NCBI GenBank assembly: GCA_940337035.1
Contig: CALNHX010003310.1
Span: 89,247 to 153,246 of the forward strand
DNA length: 64,000 nt
DNA from: Agriotes lineatus
Taxonomy: Eukaryota; Arthropoda; Insecta; Coleoptera; Elateridae
Direction: 5' to 3'
A program made the position numbers and the translations under genes. Of the stretch, positions 37,966-48,129 are shown one piece after another (position 1 is the first letter of the stretch; each line of letters starts with the position of its first letter). The notes below the pieces were generated by a model. It was not told the origin of the DNA, made no database searches, and worked only from the letters and a program-made list of their open reading frames with translations.

Positions 37966-40576
37966 GGTATTGATATACACAATTAACAACTACCGGGAAG
38001 CAGTTCTAGCAATTCTTCAGTGTCTGGTATTTACCCCTTAAGGATATGTAATGGCGAATGGAGACCCATCACAGAAGATGCTAAGACTAACGTCTAATGC
38101 ATTGTATGGTAACTTTATGTACTAAAAACACCTCAAAGAAACATTAGCTTAAAAATTTTGTGTCTTTGATGTTAAAAAGTCGTCTAGAATTTATCATAAC
38201 AACACGGCATTTATAAATAGGAAATTGTTACACGGCCCATAACTCAATCAGGGGTGGTAATATGCACAATTTACAACTACCGGGAAGCAATTATAGCAAT
38301 TTTTTGTTGTTTGGTATTTATATCAGAAGGATATGCAATGGCGAATGGAGAATCTATCGCAGAAGATGCTTAAGCTAAGGTCTATTTCAGTCTGTGGTTA
38401 CTTTATGTGCTAAAAACATCTATAAGAAACATTAGGATTAAAGCTCAGTATCTTGGAGGTTAGAACGTCGCCTAGACATTATTTTATCGTAACCAAATTA
38501 GTATTTAAACCTATGAAATTTTTACGCGGTGTATGGGACGATTAGGGGTGTTAATATATGCAGTTTACAACTCCCGGGAAGCAGTTCTTGCAATTCTTCA
38601 ACGTCTGGTATTTATGGCTATGGCTCAAGATGCTCACACTAACGTCTATTGCACTCTGTGGTAAGTTTATGTGCTAAAAACATTCGTATCAAAGTTCTGG
38701 GCATTGGATGTCAAGACGTCGCCTAGAGGTTATTGTAGCGTCTCCAAATTTGTATTTATACCTAGGATATTGTGACACGGTGCATGGGGAATCACGGTGC
38801 TAATATACGCAATTTACAACTACCTGGAAACAGTTCAAGCAATTCTTCAATGTCTGGTATTTATAGCACAAGAATATGTAATAGCAAATCTATCGCAGAA
38901 GATGCTCAGGCTAATGTCTATTGCAGTCTGTGGATACTTTATGAGCTAGAAACTCCTCTAAGAAACATTAGGATTAGAGCTCAGTATCTTGGAGGTTAGA
39001 ACGTCGCCCAGACATTATTGTAGCATCCCCAAATTAGTATTTAAACGTAGGAAATTTTTACGCGGTGCATGGGGCGATTAGGGGTGTTAATATGCGCAGT
39101 TTACAACTCCCGGAAAGCAGTTCTAAGAATTCTTCAATGTCTGGTATTTATAGCACAAGAATATGTAATGGCGAATGGAGAATCCGTCGAAGAAGATGCT
39201 CAGGCTAACGTGTATTGCAATTTGTGGTAACTTTATGGGCTGAAAAACCTTTAAGAAGCATTAGGATTAAATTAAATTATGGATGTTAAAACGTCCCCTA
39301 GAGACTATTGTAGCGTCCCGAAGATAGTATTTAAACATAGGAAATTATGACACGGTGCATGGGGCAATTAGGGGTGTTAATACACACAATTTTCAATTAC
39401 CGGGGAGCAGTTCCAGCAATTCTCAATTGTCTGGTATTTATGTCAGATGGATATGTAATGGGGACTGGAGAATCCATCCCAGAAGATGCTCAGGCTAACG
39501 TCTTTTGCAGTCTATAGTTACTTCATGTGCTCTAAGAAACATTAGGATTAAAAATCTGTATCTTGGATGTTCAAACGTCGCCTAGAAGTTATTGTAGCGT
39601 CCCGAAATTGGTATTTAAACCTAGGAAATTTTTACACGGTTCATAAGGCAATTAAGAGTGTTAATACACACAATTTACAACTACCGGGAAGCAGTTCCCG
39701 CAATTCTTCAATGTCTGCTATTTATATCAGAAGGATATGAAATGGCGAATGGAGGATCCAGCGCTGAAGATGCTCAGGCTAACATCTATTGCACTCTGTG
39801 GTAACTTTATGTGCTAAAAATACCTCTAAGAAACATTAGGCCTAAAGCTGTGTATCTTGGATGTCAAAACGTCGCCTTAAAGTTATTGTGGCTTCCCGAA
39901 ATTGGTTTTTAAACCCAGGAAATTTTTACACGGTGCATAAGTTAATTAAGGGTGTTAATACACACAATTTATAACTATCGGGGAGCAGATCTAGCAGTTT
40001 TTCAACGATTGGAGAAGGATATGTAATGGCTGAAGATGCCCAGGCTAACGTCTATTGCACGTTGTGGTAACACTATGTGCTAAAAACACCTTTAAGGAAG
40101 AGTAGCTATAAAGCTTTGTATCTTGAATCTTAAAACGTACTCTAGTGGTTATTCTAGCGTCCCAAAATTGGTATTTAAACCTAGTACATTTCCACACTGA
40201 GCATGAGACAACTAGTAGTGTTAATACACACAATTTATAACTATCGGGGAGCGGTTCTTGCAATTCTTTAATGTCTAGTATTTATTTCAGAAGGATATGT
40301 AATGTCGAATGGAGAATCCAATGCAGAAGAACCATTAGGTTTAAACTTCTGTACCTTGGATGTTGAAACGTCGCCTAGAAGTTATTGTAGCGTCCCGAAA
40401 TTGGTATTTTAACCTAGAAAACTTTTAGATGGAGCATGGGGCAATTAGGGCTGTTAATACACACAATTTATAACTATCGGGGAGCAGTTTTAGTAATTCT
40501 TCAATGAACATCCATCGCAGAAGATGCTCAGGCTAACGTCTATTGCAGTCTGCGGTTACTTTATTTGCTAAAATAG

Positions 40577-41003
40577 TAGTTTATGTAACTAGTCCTCAAA
40601 GCAAGGCTTTAGGGGACGAGTCGTAATGTTTCCGGACGAGGCGGAGCGAAGCGCAGCCGAGTCCGTAATATGAAGATGAGTCCTCTAAAGCCATTTGAGG
40701 ACGTGTTGCATACAACGTTTTTTTGTATTAGCTCTCCAAACATTATAATATGAAGTGTCAATTACCATTCACGCGGCATTATATTAGGAGGCCGCGCGAA
40801 AATGTATTTTTCGCTCCCCAAACTGGTTACTTTGGAAACTGTCTAGGATCCTCAAAATGGCAATTTAGAGTCGTCATGGCAACTAATGTTTGAGTCCGCT
40901 AAAATGTCGCCATGACGACTTTAAGTACAAGGCCTCTAAATGGCCATTTTGAGGATCCTAGACAGTTTCCAAATTAACCAGTTTGGGGAGCGAATACAAA
41001 AAA
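40577..41003. mobile_element. Two adjacent hairpin elements inserted in the 290-bp array
   Basis: The array sequence CTTTATTTGCTAAAA is split from AAAAACACCTTT by about 425 bp. Left part: arms CCTCAAAGCAAGGCTTTAGG and CCTCTAAAGCCATTTGAGG flank a GC-rich centre (GACGAGGCGGAGCGAAGCG). Right part (40719-41003): TTTTTTGTATTAGCTCTCC at one end and its complement at the other. Inside it is a long stem, 40809-40868 against 40935-40994, with arms of about 60 bp (TTCGCTCCCCAAACTGGTT...). Neither has coding capacity. The first 36 codons of the open frame at 40940 come from this hairpin and array DNA. Confidence 0.75.
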
Positions 41004-41047
41004 CACCTTTAAAAAACATTACAATTATAGCTCTGTATCTTGGATGT

Positions 41048-42154
41048 ATCCTAACCGAAAAGTGCACAGAGTATAATATTCCGATGTGGGTGGCCTTTAT
41101 CGACTTCAAGAAGGCTTTTGACACCGTTGAAATTTGGGCCATAGAGCGAGCCCTAAAGAACGCAAGAATAGACAGCCGATACATTAACATAGTCAACAAC
41201 ATATACAAAAACGCAACCCTCCAAATTCAAATGCACGAAACATCTAAGAAAATTGATGTTAAAAGAGGAGTGCGGCAAGGCGACCATATGTCTCCCAAAC
41301 TGTTTACCCTCGCTTTAGAGGATGCAATGAGACATATAGATTGGGGCAATAGAGGCTTCAACATCAATGGGGAAAAACTAACACACCTAAGGTTCGCCGA
41401 TGACATTATAGTGTTCGGAAAAACAAAAAACGAACTTGAAAGTATGGTTAAGGACATCTACAGAGCAACTCAGAGCATAGGATTAGGCATGAACATTCAT
41501 AAGACAAAGTATATAATAAGTGAAAAAGACATAGAAGGAACAATCACTCTCGATGCGAAACAAATAGAACGAGTAAGAACGTATAAATACCTAGGGCAGA
41601 CTATAACAACGGGGAAAGCCAACCAGGAACTAGAAGTTAATGAAAGAATTAGATTAACGTGGGCGGCATACGCGAAAGTAAAAGATGTACTCAAATTAGA
41701 TATACCGCTCGCCCTTAAAACACAAATGTACAACCAGTGCATATTACCGATAACTACCTACGGCTCCGAAACGTGGGTATTTACCAAGTCCATCCTCAAC
41801 AAATTAAAGGTGAATCAAAGAGCCATAGAACGAAAAATATTGGGTATTACTCTGAGAGACCGAAAGACCAATATTTGGATACGTGAAAAAACAAAGGTAG
41901 AAGATGTAACTAGGAGAATAGCTGCATTGAAGTGGAGCTGGGCTGGCCATGTCGCTAGAAACGAGAATGATTGGAGTGGCAGACTGCTCAGATGGAGGCC
42001 ATGGACACAGAAACGAAGCGTAGGGAGACCACAAGCAAGATGGTTTGACAATTTGAAAAGGACAGCCGGTTTCAACTGGTATCGAGTAGCACAACACCGA
42101 CAAAATTGGAAAAGCATAGGGGAGGCTTATATTCAACGAGTAGAGAACGGCTGA
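41048..42154 (+). CDS. RTE-type reverse transcriptase, 5'-truncated
   Basis: An open frame of about 368 codons from the insertion point to TGA. It is part of a 404-codon frame that starts in array DNA at 40940, so the first 36 residues of that frame are not element-derived. Seen in order: FIDFKKAFD (first catalytic Asp), GVRQGDHMSPKLF, LRFADDIIVFG (the FADD catalytic box), a KYLGQTI segment, then a C-terminal region with ITTYGSETW, a run of RDRKTNIWIREKTK type, LKWSWAGHVAR and GRPQARW. These are typical of RTE and related non-LTR elements, where the protein copies element RNA at a nicked target. The endonuclease and the first RT blocks are missing, so it cannot work alone. The surviving frame has no stop, which suggests a fairly recent insertion. 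Confidence 0.85.
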   Translation: MLTEKCTEYNIPMWVAFIDFKKAFDTVEIWAIERALKNARIDSRYINIVNNIYKNATLQIQMHETSKKIDVKRGVRQGDHMSPKLFTLALEDAMRHIDWGNRGFNINGEKLTHLRFADDIIVFGKTKNELESMVKDIYRATQSIGLGMNIHKTKYIISEKDIEGTITLDAKQIERVRTYKYLGQTITTGKANQELEVNERIRLTWAAYAKVKDVLKLDIPLALKTQMYNQCILPITTYGSETWVFTKSILNKLKVNQRAIERKILGITLRDRKTNIWIREKTKVEDVTRRIAALKWSWAGHVARNENDWSGRLLRWRPWTQKRSVGRPQARWFDNLKRTAGFNWYRVAQHRQNWKSIGEAYIQRVENG

Positions 42155-42176
42155 AAGAAGAAGAAGAAAGAAGAAG
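41048..42176 (+). mobile_element. 5'-truncated RTE-type non-LTR retrotransposon
   Basis: The insertion is bounded by an 11-bp target duplication, ATCTTGGATGT, at 41037-41047 and 42177-42187; both copies belong to the 290-bp array unit. It starts inside the reverse transcriptase and ends in a short 3' tail of AAGAAG repeats right after the stop codon. A tiny 3' UTR ending in a microsatellite is usual for the RTE clade. The 5' truncation fits incomplete target-primed reverse transcription. Confidence 0.88.
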
Positions 42177-43945
42177 ATCTTGGATGTTAAAACGTCGCCT
42201 AGTGGTTATTGCAGCATCCCAAAATTGGTATTTAAACCTACTAAATTTTTACACGGAGCATGAAGCAACTAGGGGTGTTAATACACACAATTTGTAACTA
42301 TCGGGGAGCAATTATTTAATGTCTAGTATTTATGTCAGAAGGATATGTAATGTTGAATGCAGAATTTACCGCAGAAGATGCTCATGCAAACGTCTATTGC
42401 AGTCTGTGCTTACTTTATGTGCTAAAAACACCTTCAAGAAAGATTAGGATGAAAGCTCTATATCTTGGATATTACAACGTCGACTAGAAGTTATTGTAGC
42501 GTCCCAAAATTGGTATTTAAACCTAGGAAACATGGGGCAGTTAGGGGTGTTAATACACACAATTTATAACTATCGGGGAGCCGTTTTAGCAATTCTTCAA
42601 TGTCTAGTATTTATGTCAGAAGGATATGTAATGTTGAATGGAAAATTTAACGCAGAAGATGCTCAGGCTAACGTCTGTTCCACTCTGTGGCAACTTTATG
42701 TGCCAAAAACGCCTTTAAGAAGGATTAGGGTTAAAGCACTGTATCTTTGATGCTAAAATGTCGCCTAGAAGTTATTGTAGCGTCCTAAAATTGGTATTTA
42801 AACCTATGAAATTTTTACACGGAACATGGGGCAACTAGGGGTGCTAATATACACAATTTATAACTATCGGGGAGCAATTCTGGCAATTTTTCAATGTCTG
42901 GTATTTATGTCAGAAGGATATGTCATGGCGAATGAGGAATCCATTGCAGAAGATGCTCAGGCTAACGTCTATTGCACTCTGTGGTAACTTTATTTGTCAA
43001 AAACACACCTTTAAGAAAGATTAGGGTTAAAGCTCTGTATCTTGGATGTTAAAACGTCGCCTAGAAGTTATTGTAGCGTCCCAAAATTGGTATTTAAACC
43101 TAGGAAATTATTACACGGAGCATGGGGCAACTAGGGTGTTAATACACACAATTTATAACTATCGGGGAGCAGTTCTCGTAATTCTTCAGGGTCTGCTATT
43201 GATGTCAGAAGGATATGTAATGGCGAATGGAGAATCCATCGTAGAAGATGCTCAGAATAACGTCTGTTGCACTCTGTGGTAACTTTATTTGCCAAAAACA
43301 CACCTTTAAGAAAGATTAGGGTTAAATCTCTGTATCTTGGAAGTTAAAACGTTGCCTAGAAGTTATTGTAGCGTCCCAAAATTGGTATTTAAGCCTAGGA
43401 AATTTCTACATGGAGCATGGGGCAACTTGAAGCCTTAATACACACAATTATAAGTATCGGGGAGCAGTTCTCGCAATTCTTCAGTGTCTGGTATTTATGT
43501 CAGAAGGAGATGTAATAGTGAATGGAGAATCCATCGCAGAAGATGCTCAGTCTAACGTCTATTGCACTCTGTGGTAACTTTATGTGCCAAAAACACCTTT
43601 AAGAAGGATTACGGTTAAAGCTCTGTATCTTGGAAGTTAAAACGTTGCCTAGAAGTTATTGTAGCGTCCCAAAATTGGTATTTAAGCCTAGGAAATTTTT
43701 ACATGGAGCATGGGGCAACTTGAAGCGTTAATACACACAATTATAACTATCGGGGAGCAGTTCTCGCAATTCTTCAGTGTCTGGTATTTATGTCAGAAGG
43801 AGATGTAATGGCAAATGGAGAATCCATCGCAGAAGATGCTGAGGCTAACGTCTATTGCACTCTGTTGTAACTTTATGTGCCAAAAACACCTATAAGAAGG
43901 ATTAGGGTTAAAGTTCTGTATCATGGATGTTAAAACGTTGCCTAA

Positions 43946-44089
43946 TAGTATATTATGTTATTAGGAGCAAAAATTATATTTTATGTAGCGAGGCTGGACG
44001 GGTTATCTGCCGATCTTGCGAGGCAGATAAGTACAGCCGAGCCACATAAAGATACTTTTGCTCCGAATAACATATAGTATTTTTTCTTC
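43946..44089. mobile_element. Hairpin element with GC-rich centre
   Basis: Arms TATGTTATTAGGAGCAAAA...TTTTATGTAGCGAGGC and CAGCCGAGCCACATAAAG...TTTTGCTCCGAATAACATA form a long imperfect stem. The loop region carries GGGTTATCTGCCGATC-TTGCGAGGCAGATAA, itself a small inverted repeat. It sits at the right edge of the 290-bp array. Confidence 0.65.
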
Positions 44090-44728
44090 AAACGTTTTTA
44101 TAACAAATTATTTACAACTTTGTGCACAAAATTCGAAGAAAATTACTTGATCTCGTCAGCGGCAGATAATATTATCTGCCGCTGACGAGCGGCAGATAAA
44201 GTCGTCAGCGGCAGATATAGTACTTGATTTATCTAGAACGAAAAGTGGCATTTTAAAGACGAGAAAGTTGTGTACGTCCGAGGCGTCAGCCGAGGACGGA
44301 ATTACTTGCGAGGACCTTTAAAAACACTTTTCGTTCGTGGTGAATACAACGGTTTATTTCATACTGCAAGTTTAATGAATTTTAAACAAAAAGTTGTAAA
44401 TCACTGACGTATAATTTTAAAGTACTTGAACTTTAAAATTTTACTTTAAAGTACTAGGACTTTAATGTTCCATTTTTTGTACAATAAATAATTTTTAAAG
44501 TACTTCTACTTTAAAATCTAACTTTAAAGTACTAGGACTTTAATGTTCCATTTTTTGTATCATAAATAATCCGAAAAATGTCATTTTTGACATCAGTATG
44601 AAATAAATAACTTTATCTGCCGCTCGTCAGCGGCAGATAATATTATCTGCCGCTTGGCAATAAGGTGACAGTTTAGCATTATCAATCCAGCAGTATAATG
44701 CCATATTTTACTGCCGTTTGAAGAAAAA
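44090..44728. mobile_element. Inverted-repeat element carrying a nested insertion
   Basis: TTTTTTCTTCAAACG at the left and CGTTTGAAGAAAAA at the right form terminal inverted repeats; immediately outside, the 290-bp array resumes with AGTTATTGTAGCG. Inside are several copies of a small palindrome, TTATCTGCCGCTGACGAGCGG (44157-44218 and 44612-44655), and a nested element at 44226-44612. No protein frame. This copy and the adjoining hairpin entered the array as a block or in succession. Confidence 0.6.
44226..44612 (+). mobile_element. Nested 387-bp element (copy 1)
   Basis: GATTTATCTAGAACGAAAAG ... TTTTTGACATCAGTATGAAA recurs in the opposite orientation at 53878-54290. It contains a stem (GAACGAAAAGTG...TTTTAAAG with CTTTAAAAACACTTTTCGTTC) around a GC-rich centre, CGTCCGAGGCGTCAGCCGAGG, and then two direct subrepeats rich in TTTAAAGTACT and GTTCCATTTTTTGTA. 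Noncoding. Confidence 0.8.
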
Positions 44729-45771
44729 GTTATTGTAGCGTCCCAAAATTGGTATTTAAACCAAGGAAATTTTTACACGGACCATGGGGCAACTAGTGTA
44801 GTACAGTAAAATTGTCGTTTTACTTTTAAAAAATTGGCCGCGGCGATTCCTCTTGCCCAGTGGTTTAGGGTCATTAGACAAGTGTAAAACAAAAAAGGCG
44901 TCACCCCACCCCTTGCCAAACAACCGCCATCTTGATAACAATTGAATTTGTTTTTTCTGGCGATCCATTGGTCGCACAGAAAAAGTTATTGAACAAAAAA
45001 TATTGGAAATAAAATTCTACATATTTTTGATCCTTGCCGTGATACCGAGAAGTTGGTATTTGAAACGGTAGAGGGCGACGATATTTTCCGAAAATTGCGA
45101 ATGTGAAAGTTGTGGTGCTTGAAAAAATATACACGAATCTCTTTTAATAATGTGATTGATTTAAATAGTCTCCGAGTGACAGCCCTTCAATGTCCGCGCA
45201 GCGCCGAGAAGTGGAGAGATGTAAATTATTTATATCCCGCACTTATTATAACTAACGAGATTCCATGTCTGCCATTTGGTTAACATAAAGAAAACCATTA
45301 TCGCTCGTACTATTATGGAGTTTTAATCAGAATACAATCACGAAACAACACTCGCAATCGTATTCACGGATTTTTTCCAAAAAAATTTCACATTGCGTTT
45401 ATAACAAGTTGTGAGCTCTTTTTTCAATAAAAGTTTTAGCAACATTTCTATCATAGTCGATAATAACTCGGTTGTGTCCGAGACTCCGAACCAACACGAA
45501 GAAACAGCTCAAAAAAAAGAAAACGTGTCTGAGTAGACTACAATATATTTATTTATTTATTTATTTATCTTAGGGTTTATGCAAAAAGAATCATTTGGCA
45601 CAGTTAAGATTTTTCCGGTATCTTTATTTTGTACCCACAAAAGAAAATCTTCTTGGTCAATATTTTTGCATCGTAATTGTAGACGTTTTTATCAGTATTA
45701 TAATAGCTTTAACAATAACAAATACAAAAAGTAGTCGGGAAACACTAACTTTAATAAATATTATACACAAA

Positions 45772-45871
45772 GTGAATTAAACATATGTTTATTCACGAAA
45801 AGATGTTGTGCTCACGAGCACGTAGCGCGAGTGAGATCATATCTTTGAGTTAATAAATGTTTAATTCACGT
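45772..45871. repeat. Hairpin with CGAG-x-GCG centre
   Basis: Arms GTGAATTAAACATATGTTTATTCACG... and ...GTTAATAAATGTTTAATTCAC flank CACGAGCACGTAGCGCGAGTG. It lies inside the 2.5 kb element. Further copies of the short motif TTTTTTAATTCTCTAGTGAATTAAA follow at about 46071-46125. Confidence 0.65.
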
Positions 45872-46191
45872 GGCGTATATATGTTTTTATTCAATTTTGA
45901 CGAAATTTTTTATACAAAATTTAAAAAATATTCAAAGTAACATATAAATTTGCCCATTCATCGTCGATTTGATCTAAATTTTAGTAATTATATATTGCAC
46001 ACTACAAAGAGAAAGAATAATTGAATGTAAATATTTGTAGATAATAAAAATATGTTGTTCTTCACTGAAACTTTTTTAATTCTCTAGTGAATTAAACTTT
46101 TTTAATTCTCTAGTGAATTAAAACACTTTTATTTCACTTGTGAATCATAGACTGTTTATGAAGGTTATGGAGTTAGTAATGTCACTTTAAA

Positions 46192-46270
46192 CATCATTAA
46201 TATACGTGTGTGTAAGTTACAAACGAGTGCGTAGCACGAGTTATGTAAGCTCACAAGTATATTAATGATG
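46192..46270. repeat. Hairpin with CGAG-x-CTCG-like centre
   Basis: CATCATTAATATACGTGTG and its complement CACAAGTATATTAATGATG flank the near-palindrome ACGAGTGCGTAGCACGAG (46224-46240). Same layout as the hairpin at 45772. Confidence 0.7.
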
Positions 46271-46391
46271 CATTATCACATATGTATTGTACAAAATTTT
46301 ATCTACGACTGCCTAAAATTGAGAAAAGTGCATTAAGAGAAATGTCAGATCTGTCATTTTCAAAAATATTTTAGTAGGCAAATGTCATTAT

Positions 46392-46522
46392 GTCATTCAT
46401 TTGACACTATTTCAGTTACGTAATGAAGTCATTACACAACTCAGTTGCATAATGAAGCCATTACATAACTGAGTGGTGTGATGAGCTTCATTACCTAACT
46501 GAAATAGTGTCAAATGAGTGAC
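46392..46522. repeat. Hairpin repeat
   Basis: GTCATTCATTTGACACTATTTCAGTTA and its exact-looking complement ending GTGTCAAATGAGTGAC enclose about 75 bp that contain three diverged copies of TAATGAAGTCATTAC / TAATGAAGCCATTAC / GAGCTTCATTAC. Noncoding. Confidence 0.75.
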
Positions 46523-47386
46523 GTAATGCGTTACTTATCCCACTGGGGTAGATAAAATAAATTATCGATTCATTTCTTTTGGCCAAAACGATCAAAATAT
46601 AATTTCGTTCACCGTAGCATGTTTTAGGTGAAGTGAAACAAGCTGTTTGTTGTTTAATAACATATAGACAGTCGGGTGTCTGTATTATTTTTGCAGAAAT
46701 GGCACGTGGTAAAGCAATTGTCAATTTGTTGAATTTTGGTCATTCCTCTGGCAAAATTTACAAACAATTGCAATGATCATATTATATAATAAATATTACA
46801 CCAGCAAATTTAAGAGGTTTACGGATCTGAGCCAAATGATATCATTCTGGGCTCATATACTTCTTTCCCATCATTTTCATTTCTTTTACCTATACCAATT
46901 TCTCGGTATCGCGGCAATGACCAAAAATGTGTAGAATTGCTGTAGGTTGTGAAAACCTATTCACATTGAAACTACTTGAGTGACGTGAAGATTTTATCTC
47001 GCAAAAGAAAAATGGTTACTTCGCTGCGCGGACTTTGAACGGTTGTCACTCGGAGATTATTTAAATCAATCCCATTATTAAAAGAGATTCGTGCATATAT
47101 TTTCAAGCACTACAACTTTCACATTCGCAATTTTCTGAAAAAACCACCCCCACAGAGCTAGAATGGCGGAAACAAATTTTTGGTAACTTTGTTGCCCTCT
47201 AACGTTTGAAATACCAACTTCTCGGTATCGCGGCAAGGATAAAAAATGTGTAGAATTTTATTTCCAACATTTTTTGTTCAATAACTTTTTCTGTGCGACC
47301 AATGGATCGCGACAAAAAACAAATTCAATTGTTATCAAGATGGCGGCTGTTTGGTAAGGGGTGGGGTGACGCCTTTTTGGTTTTAC

Positions 47387-47843
47387 CATTGATTAATAAC
47401 TATAAAGATATGCAACGCAACGTTAAAATCTGTACTGCATCTCCCTGCTACCCGCGGCCCCCGCGTCCAGCAACTGATTTACAATATCGTGGGGCCGTTA
47501 GCGCGAAATATCTCAACTTCCTTTCTTTGACCACAGTGTGTTTATCTTTTGTTTAGTTGCACTTTGTGTTATCAGTTAGGCAGTGAACATATATAAACCA
47601 ATAACAAAGATTACGACGCTAAGCCATTTAGAAATGTAACTTTCAACGCTTTGACCCTATTGTCAACGTTCTTTAAGAATACGGCACGCGTTGCCAACGA
47701 TACATATGTTAATATTTGTTTCGTAGGTATTTGTATTTTAACGGCGAAATATGGGAAAACTAGATTCACTATCAATTTCCAAAATATTTTATTTTTATTT
47801 GGTTTCCCCTGTTCATTTACTTGAGTTCGTATTTTTATTGGAT
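47387..47843. other. Noncoding stretch
   Basis: Nothing recognisable; unique-looking DNA between two inverted-repeat elements. Confidence 0.4.
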
Positions 47844-48129
47844 CAGAGCCGTAACGAGAGTATTAAGCGCTTGTGGAAATTTTATAACTTGCGCCCCCTT
47901 CATCGAAACATGCAAATAAAATAATTTTTTTTTGAGAAATTTCAAGGTCAAACGTGTTAAAATTGAAAGTAAGCTTTAACTTGATCCGAGTTTGAATGCA
48001 AATTGGCAATTTTTAATGGAGCATTATTATTATTTTTTTATTTTAATAAAAATTGCAGTAATTTTGCGCCCTCAACGCAGTTGCGCCTGTGGCGGGCGCC
48101 ATCTTTGCCACGCCCTAGTTACGGCTCTG
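47844..48129. mobile_element. 286-bp MITE
   Basis: Ends CAGAGCCGTAACGAG and CTAGTTACGGCTCTG are terminal inverted repeats, and the interior is noncoding with T and A runs. CAG-starting ends of the type CAGAGCCGTAAC are seen on hAT-like miniature elements. The 8 bp on each side (TATTGGAT and AACTCAAT) are not the same, so no target duplication supports it. Confidence 0.65.

Larger units (their letters stand above)
37925..43945. repeat. Tandem array of about 290-bp units
   Basis: Sixteen or so units recur every 280-298 bp (a few shortened to 237-262). Unit landmarks are AGGAAATTTTTACACGG, GCATGGGGCAATTAGGGGTG, TTATAACTATCGGGGAGCAG, CAATTCTTCAATGTCTGGTA, AGAAGATGCTCAGGCTAACG and TTGGATGTTAAAACGTCGCC. 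Unit starts include 37931, 38219, 38513, 39049, 39338, 39622, 39914, 42238, 42803, 43098, 43396 and 43687. The array is interrupted at 40577-41003 by hairpin elements and at 41048-42176 by an RTE fragment. A stray unit piece resumes at 44729-44790. Several units share a 40-70 codon open frame containing SEGYVMANGES and EDAQANV, possibly a trace of an amplified gene piece. Confidence 0.9.
44884..47386. mobile_element. 2.5 kb element with long terminal inverted repeats
   Basis: The left arm (44884 to about 45208, starting GTAAAACAAAAAAGGCGTCACC) and the reverse complement of the right arm (about 47033-47386, ending GGTGACGCCTTTTTGGTTTTAC) match closely over 320-350 bp. Shared landmarks include ACCGCCATCTTGATAACAATT, ATTGGTCGCACAGAAAAAG and GAGAAGTTGGTATTT. 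The right arm has an extra block of about 58 bp (near 47130-47190). The 1.8 kb between them has no long open frame, so any transposase is supplied elsewhere or lost. A second partial copy of the CTCGGTATCGCGGCAA segment occurs at 46900. Long inverted repeats recall foldback elements. No clear target duplication was seen. Confidence 0.75.
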
